From positions 1,240,001 to 1,304,000 of the forward strand of contig NC_003281.10 of NCBI RefSeq assembly GCF_000002985.6: DNA of 64,000 bases. Reading direction: 5' to 3'. Source of the stretch: Caenorhabditis elegans. Lineage: Eukaryota; Nematoda; Chromadorea; Rhabditida; Rhabditidae. Positions within the stretch are counted from its first letter, which is position 1, and each line of letters starts with the position of its first letter. The position numbers were made by a program, and so were the translations under genes. The notes under the pieces are model-generated. The model searched no databases, was not told the DNA's origin, and worked only from the letters and a program-made list of their open reading frames with translations. Shown piece by piece: positions 32,391-44,144 of the stretch.

Positions 32391-32543
32391 GGTTCATCGT
32401 AACTGTTGCTCTTTACACGAAAAGTGCTGAAATTCAATTAATTTCTATTTCAGCTTGATTGGTACAATATTTTCCAGAAATCGATGCTTTATACATAAGG
32501 AAATATAAAAATGACAATAGAAAATAATACGAAACACAAATCG

Positions 32544-33676
32544 TTAGCATTTTTTGATTTCAAACTTCCAAGCGCGCCTTTCTTTGGGACAATCTCCAAA
32601 GTTTATTTCAAATTTGGATTTTCCGTTTGAATAATCCAGTTTAAACGCATCACCACCAGTATAATCCGGTTGGAATGTTCTTGCAATTTCGACAGGCTTC
32701 ACACTAAATTTTTCAACCGAAACTGTGCATTTTTTAAACGTACATCTTTGCAGCAGATCCTGAAAATTAATTTAATTATAAAGCTTATTATCAAAGTTAT
32801 AACTTACATCTCGAACTTTAATCACACTTTGCATTGGAAATTTATCAGTTTTAATACTAAACTCTTCAAAATGAAAGAGATGTACAATGTATTCACAATT
32901 AAACGGGAAAAGTTGAAAACTGAATTTTTTCGCGTTCTTCCATTGATCCAAACTAGTTATTTTCTTGAATTGGTCAATTTCGAAAGATTCCCACAATGAA
33001 ATCTCTCGTAGCGTTTTAGCATTTAGTAACGGAAGGATTGTTAAAACCTTATCTAATGGGATAAAAGTCAGGGCTATAGTTTCCACGTGGATATTCACAT
33101 CTTCCTTCAGGATATCTACAAGTAAGCTGACAATGTTTTCTCTATCTCTTGTTTTGCTGGAAATGTATAACTTAGATGTATGTTTCAGAAGTATCTTCAG
33201 GTCCTTGAAAGCTGCTTCCATACAGTTTACACCTTCTATGGTTTTGTTTTGCCTATTGCTTTGCATATATGATCTACCATTCATTGTTACAGAGTAGATG
33301 ATTTCAATTTCGTCGAAATATATCGAAACGTAGCAGTTGCACAATTCAATTGAGATTTTGTTGAAATGAACGTTTTCATCAATTGCACTCCGTAAACTTC
33401 GACATACTTTCCGGGAGATTAGTCTGAAACGGGATATATTTAATTTTAAGGGTAATTTGACACCACTTTTTGCTCAAGATTTTTTCAGCCATTGATTGGT
33501 TTATAAAACAAGTTAGTACATTTTTTAATGAACTGAAAGTGTTTATATTTTTCGAAAAGTTGTTTAATAATATCGATTTTGACAAGAACTTACAATTCCA
33601 CGGGTTCTAGTTTTTCCAGAATTTCATTCGCAATTTTTATGGGCAAATCAAGCAAAGTTAGTTGTTTAACAGACAT
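32544..33676 (-). CDS. F-box/FTH protein (FBXA-type), 304 aa
   Basis: Minus-strand exons 33594-33676, 32808-33423 and 32544-32759 (83+616+216 nt). MSVKQLTLLDLPIKIANEILEKLEPVEL; exon 2 LISRKVCRSLRSAIDENVHFNK (S replaces the usual C in TCRK), TSLDQWKNAKKFSF, IKVRD before GTAAGT; exon 3 DLLQRCTFKKC, TFQPDYTGGDAF, IKKC. A GTGTTTCAG acceptor-like site lies shortly upstream of the ATG. Intact and compact (introns of 170 and 48 bp). Confidence 0.88.
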
Positions 33677-33764
33677 TTTTGACAGTTTTTCTGAAACACA
33701 AGAAAAGATACACAGTGAATTGAAGAATGTTTCACAAAGAAAGTTATTTGTTTTAGTGCTCAAA

Positions 33765-34021
33765 CACGTAGTGTCAAGTTGTCCCATCGCTCCACTGCGT
33801 ACAAAATGGCGAAAGAATACCTTTTTAATGTTTGTGACGTCACAGCGAATTGGCTTCCAATTAAGTTTTTTTATATTTTTTCATTTAAATTTCAGTGTTT
33901 ATTGACTTTATTCGTTTTTTATTGTATTGAAAACCAATAATGCGAAATGCGCGGTGATGTCACAAAAATTCAAAAAGTATTCTCCCGCCAGTGGAGCGAA
34001 GGGACAACCTGACACCACGTG
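33765..34021. mobile_element. Terminal-inverted-repeat MITE (GTGTCAGGTTGTCCC)
   Basis: Ends CACGTAGTGTCAAGTTGTCC (left) and, inverted, CACGTGGTGTCAGGTTGTCC (right), continuing into CGCTCCACTG on both sides. Internal sequence is non-coding with GACGTCACAGCG/CGCGGTGATGTCAC arms. It lies upstream of the F-box gene ending at 33676. A shorter relative is at 39081-39186. The GTTGTCCC core resembles the mariner end at 53383, possibly by chance. Confidence 0.75.
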
Positions 34022-34513
34022 AGATAAAGTCATTCAATACAACAATTCGACTAGAAACATGCAACATTAAAATAATATAATAAAAAGTCAATGGAACAAG
34101 AAAGTTGATCAGTTATCACGACGAACAGAAAAAGTCGAAATCACTACCCTCACCATTTTTCTTTAATTCTCCACTCACTATCAGTTTTTTATTACATAAA
34201 ATGCATAAGAGCGGCTGAAGCTGTTTTTGTTAAAATTCCAATGCTTTGCGAGTGGAAGGGGTATGACGAATCAAATAAAATTGGCTCCTGGCGATTTTTA
34301 AGTTATCCATTACATTTTTGAATTTATGGAAAAATATTTTCGACTTTATAAAGTAATTCTTTAATTGGATTTTTATAAAAAGTCGGCTCAATCGTTCAAT
34401 AAATAACTCTGCAAAATGATGTTATATACTGCAAAAGTTTCATATGATTCTTAAAATGACATGGTTCGATCAAAAATAAAAAAGAAACTGAAATACAAAA
34501 CATATATAATTAG
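34022..34513. other. Array spacer
   Basis: Carries the CACTCACTATCAGTTTTTTA block at 34165-34195 and AT-rich sequence; 3' side of the next minus-strand gene. No exon found. Confidence 0.6.
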
Positions 34514-35588
34514 TCAGCATTTTTTGATTTCAAACTTCCAAATGCCATCACGAAAGGAACAATCTCCAAAATTTATTTCAAATTTAGATTTCCCGTTTGA
34601 ATAATCCAGTTTGAACTCATCGCCACCAGCATAGTCCGGTTGAAATACTCTTGCAAGTTCAACAGGATCCAAATTTAAATTTAGAACAAAAAATATGCAT
34701 TTCTGGAACGTACATCTTTGCAGCAGATCCTGAAAATTTTTTCTGGGCTATACAGCTTATTATCAAAGCTATTATAACTTACATCTCGAACTTTAATCAC
34801 ACTTTGCATTGAAATGTTATAAATATTAATAGTAAAATCCTCAAAATGAAAGAAATATTCGATAGGTGGACAATCAAATGGGGAAATCCAGAAATTGAAT
34901 CTTTTCGCGTTTTTCCATTGATCCAGATGAGTTATCCGCTCAAATTGGTCAAGTGCAAACGTTTCTCGCAATGTGATTTCTTCGAATGTTCGACTTTCGA
35001 ATAACGGGAGGATTAATAAAACATCATCAACGGAAAAATTATCCAGAGTTAAAGTTTCTACGTGGATATGTGCATTCTCCTTCAAAACGTCTACAAGAAA
35101 GTTGACAATGTTTCCTCTATATCTTCCTCTCTTCAAGATGTATAACTTAGATGTATGCTTCAGAAGTATTTTCAAGTCCTTGAAAGCTACTTCCATATAG
35201 TTTACACCTTCTATGGTTTTCCGTCGCCCATTGAACAGAACATATGATCCACCATTGAATCGAGCAGAGTGGGTGATTTTAATTCCGTCAAAATCTAACA
35301 AAACGCTGTTACTCCACAATTCAATTGAGATTTTGTTGAAGTGAGTTCCGAGTTTATCAATGGCGGTCCGTAAATTTCGACACACTTTTCGGCAGGTTAG
35401 TCTAAAACGGGCTAGTTTTAATTTGAAAACGATTTTCTAATGAACAGAGAGTGTTGTAGATTTTTGTTAAGTTGTTCTATACTCAAAACTTTTACAAGAA
35501 CTCACATTTCCACTGGTCCCAATTTCTCCAAAACTTGATTGGCAATTGATATAGGTAAGTTGAGCAGCGTTAGCGGCTTAGAAGTCAT
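34514..35588 (-). CDS. F-box/FTH protein (FBXA-type), 305 aa
   Basis: Minus-strand exons 35506-35588, 34783-35401 and 34514-34729 (83+619+216 nt). MTSKPLTLLNLPISIANQVLEKLGPVE; exon 2 LTCRKVCRNLRTAIDKLGTHFNK, THLDQWKNAKRFNF, IKVRD before GTAAGT; exon 3 DLLQRCTFQKC, VFQPDYAGGDEF, IKKC, stop TGA. TGTTTCAG lies 14 bp before the ATG. All frames open. It is the intact sister of the pseudogene at 36249-37360, whose F-box exon has the same leader. Confidence 0.88.
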
Positions 35589-36248
35589 TTTGGGGAGAAC
35601 ACCTGAAACACAAAAAATAAAAGGTACATTGAAACATGTATCAAATAAAGAGATTATTAGTTTTACGACTCAATTTGTTCAATTCAAAAACTCGTCTAGA
35701 AGCATGTAAAGAACATGGAATGTGAAAAAAATTATTTCAATTTATTCAAAAAATCAGTTGAACAAGAAAATTGATAAGGCCAACTGGTGAGTTTCGAAAT
35801 CACTTCCTTCTTTCCCTCTCTATTTTTTTCTAGTTCTTCACTTACTATTAGTTTTTTATGACGAAAAATGCATATCAGAAGACCCTGTCAGATTATTTAC
35901 TTTTTTGGAAGATTTTATCTTGTTTGAAATGAATTCAAATTGACAGCAACCAATATTTCTTAAAGATGGTATATGTAACTGAGAAGAATAAGGTAGCAAA
36001 CACATTATTAAATTCTGATTTGTTTTTGGAAAATCTTTCCTTACACAGAATGTGCATAAATCCGATAAAAATGTTCTCATTTTCGGCATTTCGTTATTCA
36101 ATATACGCTGGAGTTCATCTTAAACCGAATTTCCGGAAAAAGATAAAAAATTTACAAGTAAAACATTTTCCAGAAATCATTGCGAATGTTTCATACAGAG
36201 GTAAATAATATTAAAATGACAATAGAAAATAATACATAACAAAATTAG
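35589..36248. other. Array spacer
   Basis: Upstream block CACTTACTATTAGTTTTTTA at 35830-35860, then a segment (TTTTGGAAGATTTTATC, TCTTAAAGATGG, ACATTTTCCAGAAATCATTG) that recurs at 37620-37910 and 42085-42370. It therefore marks the unit boundary of the tandem array. No gene. Confidence 0.6.
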
Positions 36249-37360
36249 TTAGCATCTTTTGATTTCAAACTTCCAAGCGCGCCTTTCTTCGGGACAATCT
36301 CCAAAGTTGATTTCAAATTTGAATTTTCCGTTTGAATACTCCAGTTTAAACGCATCACCACTAGTATAATCCGATTGGAATGTTCTTGCAATTTCGACAG
36401 GCTTCACATTAAATTTTTCAACCGAAACTGTGCACTTTTTAAACGTACATCTTTGCAGCAGATCCTGAAAATTATTTTAATTGTAAAACTTATTATCAAA
36501 GTTATTACTTTGTATTGGAAAATCATCAGTATTAATAGTAAACTCCTCAAAATGAAAGAAAAATTCGATAGGTGAACATTCAAAAAAGGTATTCCAAGCA
36601 CTGAATTTCTTCGCGTTCTTCCATTGGTCCAAATAAGTAATCTTCTCAAGTTGGTCAATTTCAAAAATTTTCGACAATGAGATTTTTTTCAATGTTTCAC
36701 AATTGAATAACGGGAGGATTAATAGAACATCATCGAATGAAAAATCATTCAGAGTTATAGTTTCAACGTGGATATTCACATTCTCCTTCAAAACATCTAC
36801 AAGAGAGCTGACAGTGTTATGCCTATACTTTTGTTGGCGGTAAATGTCTAATTGCGATACATGCTTCAGAAGTATCTTCAAGTCCGTAAAAGCTGCTTCC
36901 ATGTAGTTTACTACTTCTATGGTTTTCTGTTGCTCATTGATCCAAACATATGATCCACCAATAAATTCATAAAAGTAGGTGATTTTAATTCCGTCGAAAT
37001 TTAACAAAACGGAGTCTATGAAAAATTTAATTGAGATTTTGTTGAAGTGAGTTCCGAGTTTATCAATTGCACTCCGTAAATTTCTACATACTTTTCGGCA
37101 GGTTAGTCTGGAACGGGTTAGTTGTGATTTAATGGTTTTACCGTTTTATTTAACTTTCAAAATTCAATTGTACTGTTGCTAATTGCATTAGTTAAGTTGA
37201 ATAAATTAATCAATCAAGTACATTTTTAATGATCAGAAAGTATTGTCAACTCCAATTCAGTTTTCCAGAAAACTCACATTTCCACTGGTCCCAATTATAT
37301 CAATACTTGGTTTGCAATTGATATAGGTAAATTGAGCAGCGTTAGCGGCTTAGAAGTCAT
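36249..37360 (-). pseudogene. F-box/FTH pseudogene (nonsense codon plus lost splice donor)
   Basis: Three-exon layout is recognisable: exon 1 37278-37360, exon 2 from 37107, exon 3 36249-36464 (DLLQRCTFKKC, TFQSDYTSGDAF). In exon 1 the family VLEKLGPVE reads VLI-stop-LGPVE, an in-frame TAA. At the 3' end of exon 2 about 25 bp covering the IKVRD codons and the GTAAGT donor are deleted (near 36505), so the frame runs into the intron and stops at 36477. The rest of exon 2 is open. Confidence 0.88.
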
Positions 37361-37959
37361 TTTTGGAAGATTACCTGAAACTCAAAAAATATACACTATA
37401 AATTGAAACATGTATCAATCTTTCAATAAAAACACTTGTTCAGAAACATGTAAAAACATGAAATGTAAAAAAAATCGATTTAATTTGTTCAATTGAACAA
37501 GAAAATTATACAAAAAACAAACTAGTGAGTTTCGAAATCACTGCCCTCTCTATTTTTCTCTAATTATACACTTACTATCAGTTTTTTATCACAAAAAATG
37601 CATAAGAGCTGTTTGGTAAAATATTCCTTAATATATCTTAAATTCTTCATATTTCTTAAAGATGAAAAATCTTAAAGATGATGTAATTGAGAAGAATAAG
37701 AAAGACAACGCATTATTAAATTCTGATTTTTTTTGGAAAATCTCTCCTTACACAGAATGTGCATAAATCCGATAAAAATTTGCTCATTTTTGGCATTTCG
37801 TTATTCAATATACGCTGGGAACCATCTTTGACCGAATTCCCGGAGAAAGGTGAAAAATTTACAGGTACAACATTTTCCAGAAATCATTGCGGAAGTTTCA
37901 TACACAGGGAAATATAAAAGTGAGAACAGAAAAATAAACTTTATACGAAACACAATTAG
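37361..37959. other. Array spacer
   Basis: Same unit-boundary segment as 35860-36230 (TCTTAAAGATG, ACATTTTCCAGAAATCATTG at 37870) and the CACTTACTATCAGTTTTTTA block at 37570. No gene. Confidence 0.6.
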
Positions 37960-38991
37960 TCAGCATCTTTTGATTTCAAACTCCCAAAGGTGACCCTCAA
38001 AGGGACAATCTCCAAAATTTATTTCAAATTCAGAATTCCCGTTTGAATACTCCAGGGTGAACTCATCGCCACCAGTATAATCCGGTTGAAATACTCTTGC
38101 AAGTTCAACAGGCTTCAAGTTGAGTTTTAGAACAAAAATTGTGCATATCTGGAACGTACATCTTTGCAAGAGATCCTGAAAATCTTTTCTGGGCTATAAA
38201 ACTTATTATCACAGTTATAACTTACATCTCTAACTTTAATCGCACTTTGTATTGGAAATTCATCAGTTTCAATAGCAAAATCTTCAAAATGAAAGAGATA
38301 TTCGATATATTCACAATTAAACCAAGAATCCCAAAGTTTGAATTTCTTCGCGTTCTTCCATTGGTCCAAATGAGTGATCTTCTCAAGTTGGCCAATTTCA
38401 AAAACTTCCCAAAATGAAATTACAGAGTTAAAGTTTTCACGTGGATATTTACATTCTCCTTCAGGATATCTGCAAGAAAGCTGACAGTGAGCCTTTCCTT
38501 TACTCTGCCGTAAATTGTTAAATCCAATGCATTCTTCAGAAGTATCTTCAAGTCGGTGAAAGCTGCTTCCATATAGTTTACACCTTCTATGGTTTTTCGT
38601 TGCCCATTGTACTCCATATATGATCCACTATTAAATGCATTACGGTAGGTGATTTCAATTTTGTCGAAATAAAACGAAACGCTGTTACTCCACAATTCAA
38701 TTGAGATTTTGTTGAAATGAATGTTTTTATCAATTGCACTCCGTAAACTTCGACACACTTTTCGGCAGGTTAGTCTGAAATGGGATAGTTTTAATTTAAA
38801 GTCAACTAAATGAAAATCGTTATCAAAAACAATTAAACTTTTTTTAGTGAGCAAAAGCTTTTGTATATTTTCAGTAGCGTCAGTTTACATTTGTAAAAAA
38901 AAACTCAAATTTCCACGGGTTCCAGTTTTTCCAGAACTTGATTCGCAACTTCTACAGGCAAATCGAGCAGAGTTCTCGGCTTAGAAGTCAT
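37960..38991 (-). pseudogene. F-box/FTH pseudogene (internal deletion, broken donor)
   Basis: Exon 1 38909-38991 (MTSKPRTLLDLPVEVANQVLEKLEPVE) is followed by TTGAGT where paralogues have GTGAGT, so the intron 1 donor is lost. Exon 2 (from 38774, LTCRKVCRSLRSAIDKNIHFNK) is missing about 70 bp after VKTLTL, near 38425. The frame shifts to a stop and the rest (FEIGQLEKITHLDQWKNAKKF... IKVRD) continues in another frame to 38226. Exon 3 (37960-38175, VFQPDYTGGDEF, IKRC) is intact. Confidence 0.88.
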
Positions 38992-39626
38992 TCTTGAATG
39001 TTTTTATGAAACACAAAAACAGATACACTGTAAATTGAAAGATGTATCGAATGAAGGGGTTCTTAGTTTTACGGCTCAAGTCTTGTGGTGTTATGTTGTC
39101 TCATCGCTCCACTGCACAGGAAAACAAAATATTTTGACTTTTCGGGACGTCACAGCGCATTTTCTGGGACAGCCTGACACCACGTGCAGAACCATGCAAA
39201 ATTCAAACAATATCTGTAGAAAAGTTATCAGTGGTTATACTTAAACAGTCAACAAACTAGTGAGTTTCGAAATCACTGCCCTCTCTATTTTTGTCTAATT
39301 CTCCACTCACTATCAGTTTTTTATGACGAAAAATGCATGGCAGACCCTGTTTGATTGTTTACTTTTCAGGAAGAGCGGCTGAAGCTGTTTGATAAAATAG
39401 CAATGCTCATTTCGTAACATTTCATAATTTTGTCGAATGATTGCGTCTTTCTTTCTCTAAACCTCTAACTAAAGAACGTTTTTATCTTTCGTTTTTAACA
39501 TCTTTGATTCTATGGTAATTCAGTGTCCAATAGTAATTTCATTTTAAAACAATTTGAATCAATAATAAATATTAACTTTACACTACTTCGATTCTCATTT
39601 CTAAACTTTCAGAGAAACTTCCAAAC
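38992..39626. other. Divergent intergenic region with MITE relic
   Basis: Between the minus-strand pseudogene and a plus-strand gene. 39081-39186 is a shortened relative of the TIR element at 33765-34021. 39270-39330 is the CACTCACTATCAGTTTTTTA block of the left gene. 39441-39470 is the TTGCGTCTTTCTTTCTCTAA box found upstream of several plus-strand genes. 39600-39612 has TTTCAG shortly before the ATG. Confidence 0.6.
39081..39186. mobile_element. Shortened TIR MITE
   Basis: Left end GTGGTGTTATGTTGTCTCAT then CGCTCCACTG, right end GACAGCCTGACACCACGTG; same family as 33765-34021 but only about 105 bp, so it has an internal deletion. Confidence 0.65.
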
Positions 39627-41725
39627 ATGCCTGCTAAACGGCTAACTCTTCTCGATCTGCCTATAACAGTTGCGAATGAAGTTCTGGAGAAGCTTGAAAT
39701 CGAGGAATTGTGAGTATTTAAGACTAACTTACAAACTAAGTATTATCTACATAGTTACCAAACGAGGGAATTTTTTTTTGGTCTTCTACAGGGTGGCCCA
39801 TAATTATGCGGACCGAGTTGCTCTCACAAAAATATGTTTTTTTTCTCGCCTGACAAATTTTAAATTTTTGTTTTATTTGTTCATTGATAACTGACATATG
39901 TTCCTATTAGTTAACTTTAAAAAAATGTGATTTTTTAAACTACGCAATCTAGGCAGAGTCGTCAAACTAGCATCATCTCCCACACTGACGACTCTTTGGC
40001 ACGCAACGATTTTTGAGTCAGTAATGTATACATTTTGGAAGCGAAAAATATATTTTAGTAAATGTTAAAGTATATGAAATCGGTTCCATGAAATTCCAGC
40101 TCCTGTTGGGTGATTGTTTGACAGTGACTAAAGTCGGTTTTACAAAGAGTTCAATAGCTAGTGACAGTTTTTGGTATATCTCAGCCATAAAATGAGATAA
40201 GCACATAATTTTTCACACAAGGAAAGAAAAATATTAGTAAAATCATATGGCTATTTACCAAAACATTTACTTTTTACATAACTGTTGTGCCAAGTGGAAC
40301 GTCAGCTTTCTGATGTTCTTGATTTGTCTCCCTTCAATCAATGACCACACCAATGTCAGATGAAAACATTTATGAATTTTATTGCAAAACGGATTCTCAG
40401 AAAAAAGTCAATCCAAATATAATTGCGAGAGTGATGATATTTGCAATAGAACCTAGAAATGACAATAAAAAGGAAAACACCTATGAGTTGATTGCCAACG
40501 TCAAAATTTTTTAGGAATGTCAGCAGGCCTGTAAAATTTCACAAGTGGAAAATTTGAAAGTTTGACAACATATTTTGTTCCTTAGAAAATTTGGAATAAA
40601 ATATGTGTTGTTATAATATTTTTGAATGTTCCAATCAGATTTTATGAGCACGACTTACGGTCCGCATAATTATGGGCCACCCTGTATATGCCAATTGATG
40701 GTGTTAGAGAAGATTCCTCCAAAGCATTTAGCTACTTCATGAGAATCAAAAATTAAAATTAATTCGTTCCAGGATGACCTGCCGAAAAGTTTGTCGAAGT
40801 TTACGGACCGCTGTTGATAGACTCGGAGCTAACTTCACCGATCTTGAAGTTATCTTGAATAAAAATAATCAATACGTTTCGATATGTCTCGACGGTATTA
40901 CAGTCAAATACTCTAAATCATCTCGTGATGGAACAGATGTATGATGCTCCAGAACTCGGCAACGGAAAATGAATTTTATAAGAGGAGCAAACTATTTGAA
41001 CATATTTTTCAATGATTTGAAGATTCTTTTGAAGCATGTATCTCATCTATCTATTCAAACCGTTTGGAAAGAAGTCAAATATAGAGAATACTTTGTCAGA
41101 TTTCTAGTAGACGTATTGAAAGAGGAAGTTCCAAGTCAAACAACCAAACAAACTAAAGGGAATCTCCACATAGAATCTATAAGTCTGCATACGGTCTCAA
41201 TCGACAATGTTTTATTAATCATACCGTTATTCAATAGTCAAACATTGAGAAGTATTGAATTAGGAGGAATACATAACAGAACATCTCGCAAATTTGAGAG
41301 AATATTTCGCCTGGATCAATGGAAAAACGCGAAGTACTTCACTTTTTGGGATACCTGGTCTAAATGTCCACCTATCGAACATTTCTTGCATTTTGAGGAG
41401 TTTAGATTTGAAACTCAAGATTTTCCAATACAAAATGTGATTAAAATTCGAGATGTAAGCTATAAGTTATACCTTTGATAATCAATTATGGTTCTATAAC
41501 CAAACAAAATTTCAGGATCTGTTGCAAAGATGTACGTTCCAGGAGTGCACAATTTCGGTTCTAAAATCAAATTTTAAACCTGTCGAATTTGCAAGAATAT
41601 TTCAACAGGACTATGCTGGTGATGACAAATTTACCATAGAGTATTCAAACGGGAATTCCAAATTTAAAATAAATTGCGGAGAATATCATGAACTCATGTG
41701 GGAGTTTGAAATCGAAAGATGCTAA
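39627..41725 (+). pseudogene. F-box/FTH gene with one in-frame stop
   Basis: Exons 39627-39709, 40773-41454 and 41516-41725 (83+682+210 nt) keep all splice sites and phase. MPAKRLTLLDLPITVANEVLEKLEIEEL; MTCRKVCRSLRTAVDRLGANF; LDQWKNAKYF; IKIRD; DLLQRCTFQEC, IFQQDYAGDDKF, IERC. The only lesion is TGA at 40942-40944, where the paralogue at 55684 has AAG within GGTYVKCDY. Without it the protein would be about 324 residues. Read as drawn it yields only about 85 residues. Intron 1 is mostly a TIR transposon (39787-40686). A short cryptic intron removing the TGA cannot be excluded. Confidence 0.8.
39787..40686. mobile_element. 900-bp TIR element, CAGGGTGGCCCATAATTATG ends
   Basis: Ends CAGGGTGGCCCATAATTATG and its exact inverse CATAATTATGGGCCACCCTG, extended by CGGACC/GGTCCG, both flanked by TA. 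TA duplication and ends suggest a Tc1/mariner-type non-autonomous element. The interior has no transposase-like frame. It sits in intron 1 of an F-box gene. Confidence 0.85.
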
Positions 41726-41726
41726 C

Positions 41727-41949
41727 TACCGTATTTCCTCTATTAGTATTGCACCCAATTGTTTAACTTTGACAGCTTATATCTCAGTTATCGTTTGTCC
41801 TAGTCAAATATTGTCAATTAACAAAATATTTATTAGTTCTTTTTCTATCAACTTGTAGTTTATAATATATTGATATCTTCAAAACTAACCGAGATATAGC
41901 GTTTCAAAGTTAAGTAGTCGAATGCAATACTAATAGAGGAAATACGGTA
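41727..41949. mobile_element. 223-bp TIR MITE, ACCGTATTTCCTCTATTAGT ends
   Basis: Terminal inverted repeats of about 28 bp: ACCGTATTTCCTCTATTAGT then ATTGCA, inverted at the right end, with TA at both borders. Inner arms also pair (TATATCTCAGTTA with inverse). It begins 2 bp after the stop codon of the upstream F-box pseudogene and so would be in its 3' UTR. Confidence 0.85.
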
Positions 41950-42400
41950 ATTGTGTTTCGTATTATTTTCTACTGTCATTTTTATATTTCCTTGTGTATG
42001 AAAATTCCACAATGATCTCCTCTGGAAAGTGTTGTACCTGTAAATACTTTATATTTTTTTCCAAAATAAACTCCTTTTGATTATTTACTTTTCTGGAAGA
42101 TTTTATCTTGTTTGAAATGAATTCAAATTGACAGCAAGCCATATTTCTTAAAGATGGGATATGTAATTGAGAAGAATAAGGAAGACAACGGATTATGGAG
42201 TTCTGATTTTTTTGAAAGTCTCCTTACACAGAATATGCAGGAATCCGATAAAAATGTTCTCATTTTCGGCATTTCGTTATTCAATATACCCGGAGTCCAT
42301 CTTAGACTGAATTTCCGGAAAACGATGAAAAATTTACAGTTATAACAATTTCCAGAAATCATTGCGGATGTTTCATACACAGGGAAATATTAAAATGACA
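41950..42400. other. Spacer between convergent units
   Basis: Contains a copy of the array-boundary segment (TTTTCTGGAAGATTTTATC at 42088, TCTTAAAGATGGGA, AATTTCCAGAAATCATTGCG). No gene. The left 140 bp may be 3' flank of the plus-strand gene. Confidence 0.55.
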
Positions 42401-44144
42401 TTAGAAAATAATACATAACAAAATTAGTCTGCATCTTTTGATTTCAAACTTCCAAATGCCTTCACGAAAGGAAGAATCTCCAAAATTTATTCCAAATTTG
42501 GAATTGTCGTTTGAATACTCCAGGGTGAACTCATCGCCACCAGCATAGTCCGGTTGAAATACTCTTGCAAATTCGACAGGCTTGAAATTTTCTTTTAGAA
42601 CGTAAATTGTGCCCTCCTGGAATGTACATCTTTGCAGCAGATCCTGAAAATGTTTTTGGTTGTAAAACTTATTATCAAAGTTATTTTAACTTACATCTCG
42701 AATTTTAATCACATTTTGTATTGGGAAACCTTCAGTCCTAAAACTAAACACTTCAAAATGCAACAAATATTCGATATGTGGACATTTAGACCAGGTATCC
42801 CGAAATTGGAGGTACTTTGCTTTTTTCTATTGATCCAAATGAGTTATGCTCTCAAATTCGGGATCTGGAAACATTCCTCCAAATTCAATACTTCTCAATG
42901 TTTGACTATTGAATAATGGAAGGATTAATAACATATCGTCAATTGATAAGTCACGATGCAGACGTATAGTTTCCATGTGGATATTCCCTTCCTCTTGCAA
43001 GACGTCTACAAGAGATCTGACAGTGTGTTCTCTAGCTTGGTCGTTCGAAGTGACTATAATCATTAGACTAGATGCATGCATCAGAAGTATTTTCAAGTCA
43101 TTAAAAGCTATGTTCAAATAGTTTTCTTCTCTTAAAAATTTATTTTCCCATCGCGGAAAGTCGCAATATACATATGATTCACCAAGAGATGATTTAGAGT
43201 AGGTGATTTGTGATCCGTCAAGATCTATCACAATGCGGTCCCTCCACAACCCAACTGAGAGTTTGTTGAAGTTAGCACCGCGTTTATTAACAGCGGTCCG
43301 TAAACTTTGACAAACTTTTCGGCAGGCCATTCTGGAACGGAATAGTTCTAATTTTTCTTTTTCATTTTCTCCATTTTTCTAATTGAACCAGTTCTGAAGC
43401 AGATTAATGCTTTGGAGGACTCTTCAATAACACCATCAATTGAAAGGTGGGGTACCGAAATTTGAGACTTTGCGTTTTTAGACCCAAAATGGTCAAAAAC
43501 TACCGAATTTCGTAATGAGACGTTCTGAAAATTTTTCAAAAAAAAGTTATGGCCTCTCAAAGTTTTGGAAAAAACGGCCTATTTTCAGCTAAAATCTCAC
43601 ATTTTGGCAACTTATCGGTGTCGCAGTGATTGGAACTTAATTTTTATTTTATTGTCATTGATTGAGACGCTTTTTGGGCCAATGGGGACGGAAAATTGTA
43701 TCATATTTGCGTCCCCATTGGCCAAAAAAACATCTCAATCAATGAAACAACACGTAATAAAATGCCAAAACATGCATTAAAAGATGATAATCAAATAAAA
43801 ATTAAGTTCCAATCACTGCGACACCGATAAGTTGCCAAAATTTGAGATTTTAGCTGAAATTTTCCAAAACTTTGAGAGGCCATAACTTTTTTTTGAAAAA
43901 TTTTCAGAACGTCTCATTACGAAATTCGGTAGTTTTGGACCATTTTGGGTCTAAAACGCATAGTCTCAAATTTCGGTACCCCACCTTTAACATTAAAACC
44001 TTCACTCGTTAGGTACTTATGTAGATAGTATTTAGTCTGTACGTTATTGTTAAATACCTACAATTCCTCAATTTCAAGCTTTTCCAGAACGTGATTCTCA
44101 ACTTCTATAGGCCAATCGAGCAGAGTTGGCTGTTTAGCAGGCAT
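42401..44144 (-). pseudogene. F-box/FTH pseudogene (Trp to stop)
   Basis: Minus-strand exons 44062-44144, 42695-43331 and 42401-42643. MPAKQPTLLDWPIEVENHVLEKLEIEEL; MACRKVCQSLRTAVNKRGANF. In the nearly invariant LDQWKK the Trp codon is TAG (42827-42829), which ends the frame after THLDQ. The last exon (DLLQRCTFQEG, VFQPDYAGGDEF) has lost the family stop after KRC and reads nine residues further, to TAA at 42401. F-box substitutions (LDW, VEN) are also unusual. Intron 1 holds a palindromic MITE. Confidence 0.85.
43440..43990. mobile_element. Palindromic MITE, AAAGGTGGGGTACCGAAATT ends
   Basis: Near-perfect foldback: 43443-43680 is repeated inverted in 43730-43990 (ACCGAAATTTGAGACT, AACTACCGAATTTCGTAATG, GGCAACTTATCGGTGTCGCA, TTGGCCAATGGGGACG all present on both arms). 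The right border is TTAA; the left is TTGA. High similarity between arms suggests recent insertion. A shorter relative is at 58275-58567. Confidence 0.88.

Noticed and set aside
33765-34021. Idea that the GTTGTCCC-ended MITE is a deletion derivative of the local mariner
   Set aside because: Only a short core (AGGTTGTCCC) is shared; the sequence after it (CGCTCCACTG versus ATAAGTTTTC) and the interior are unrelated.
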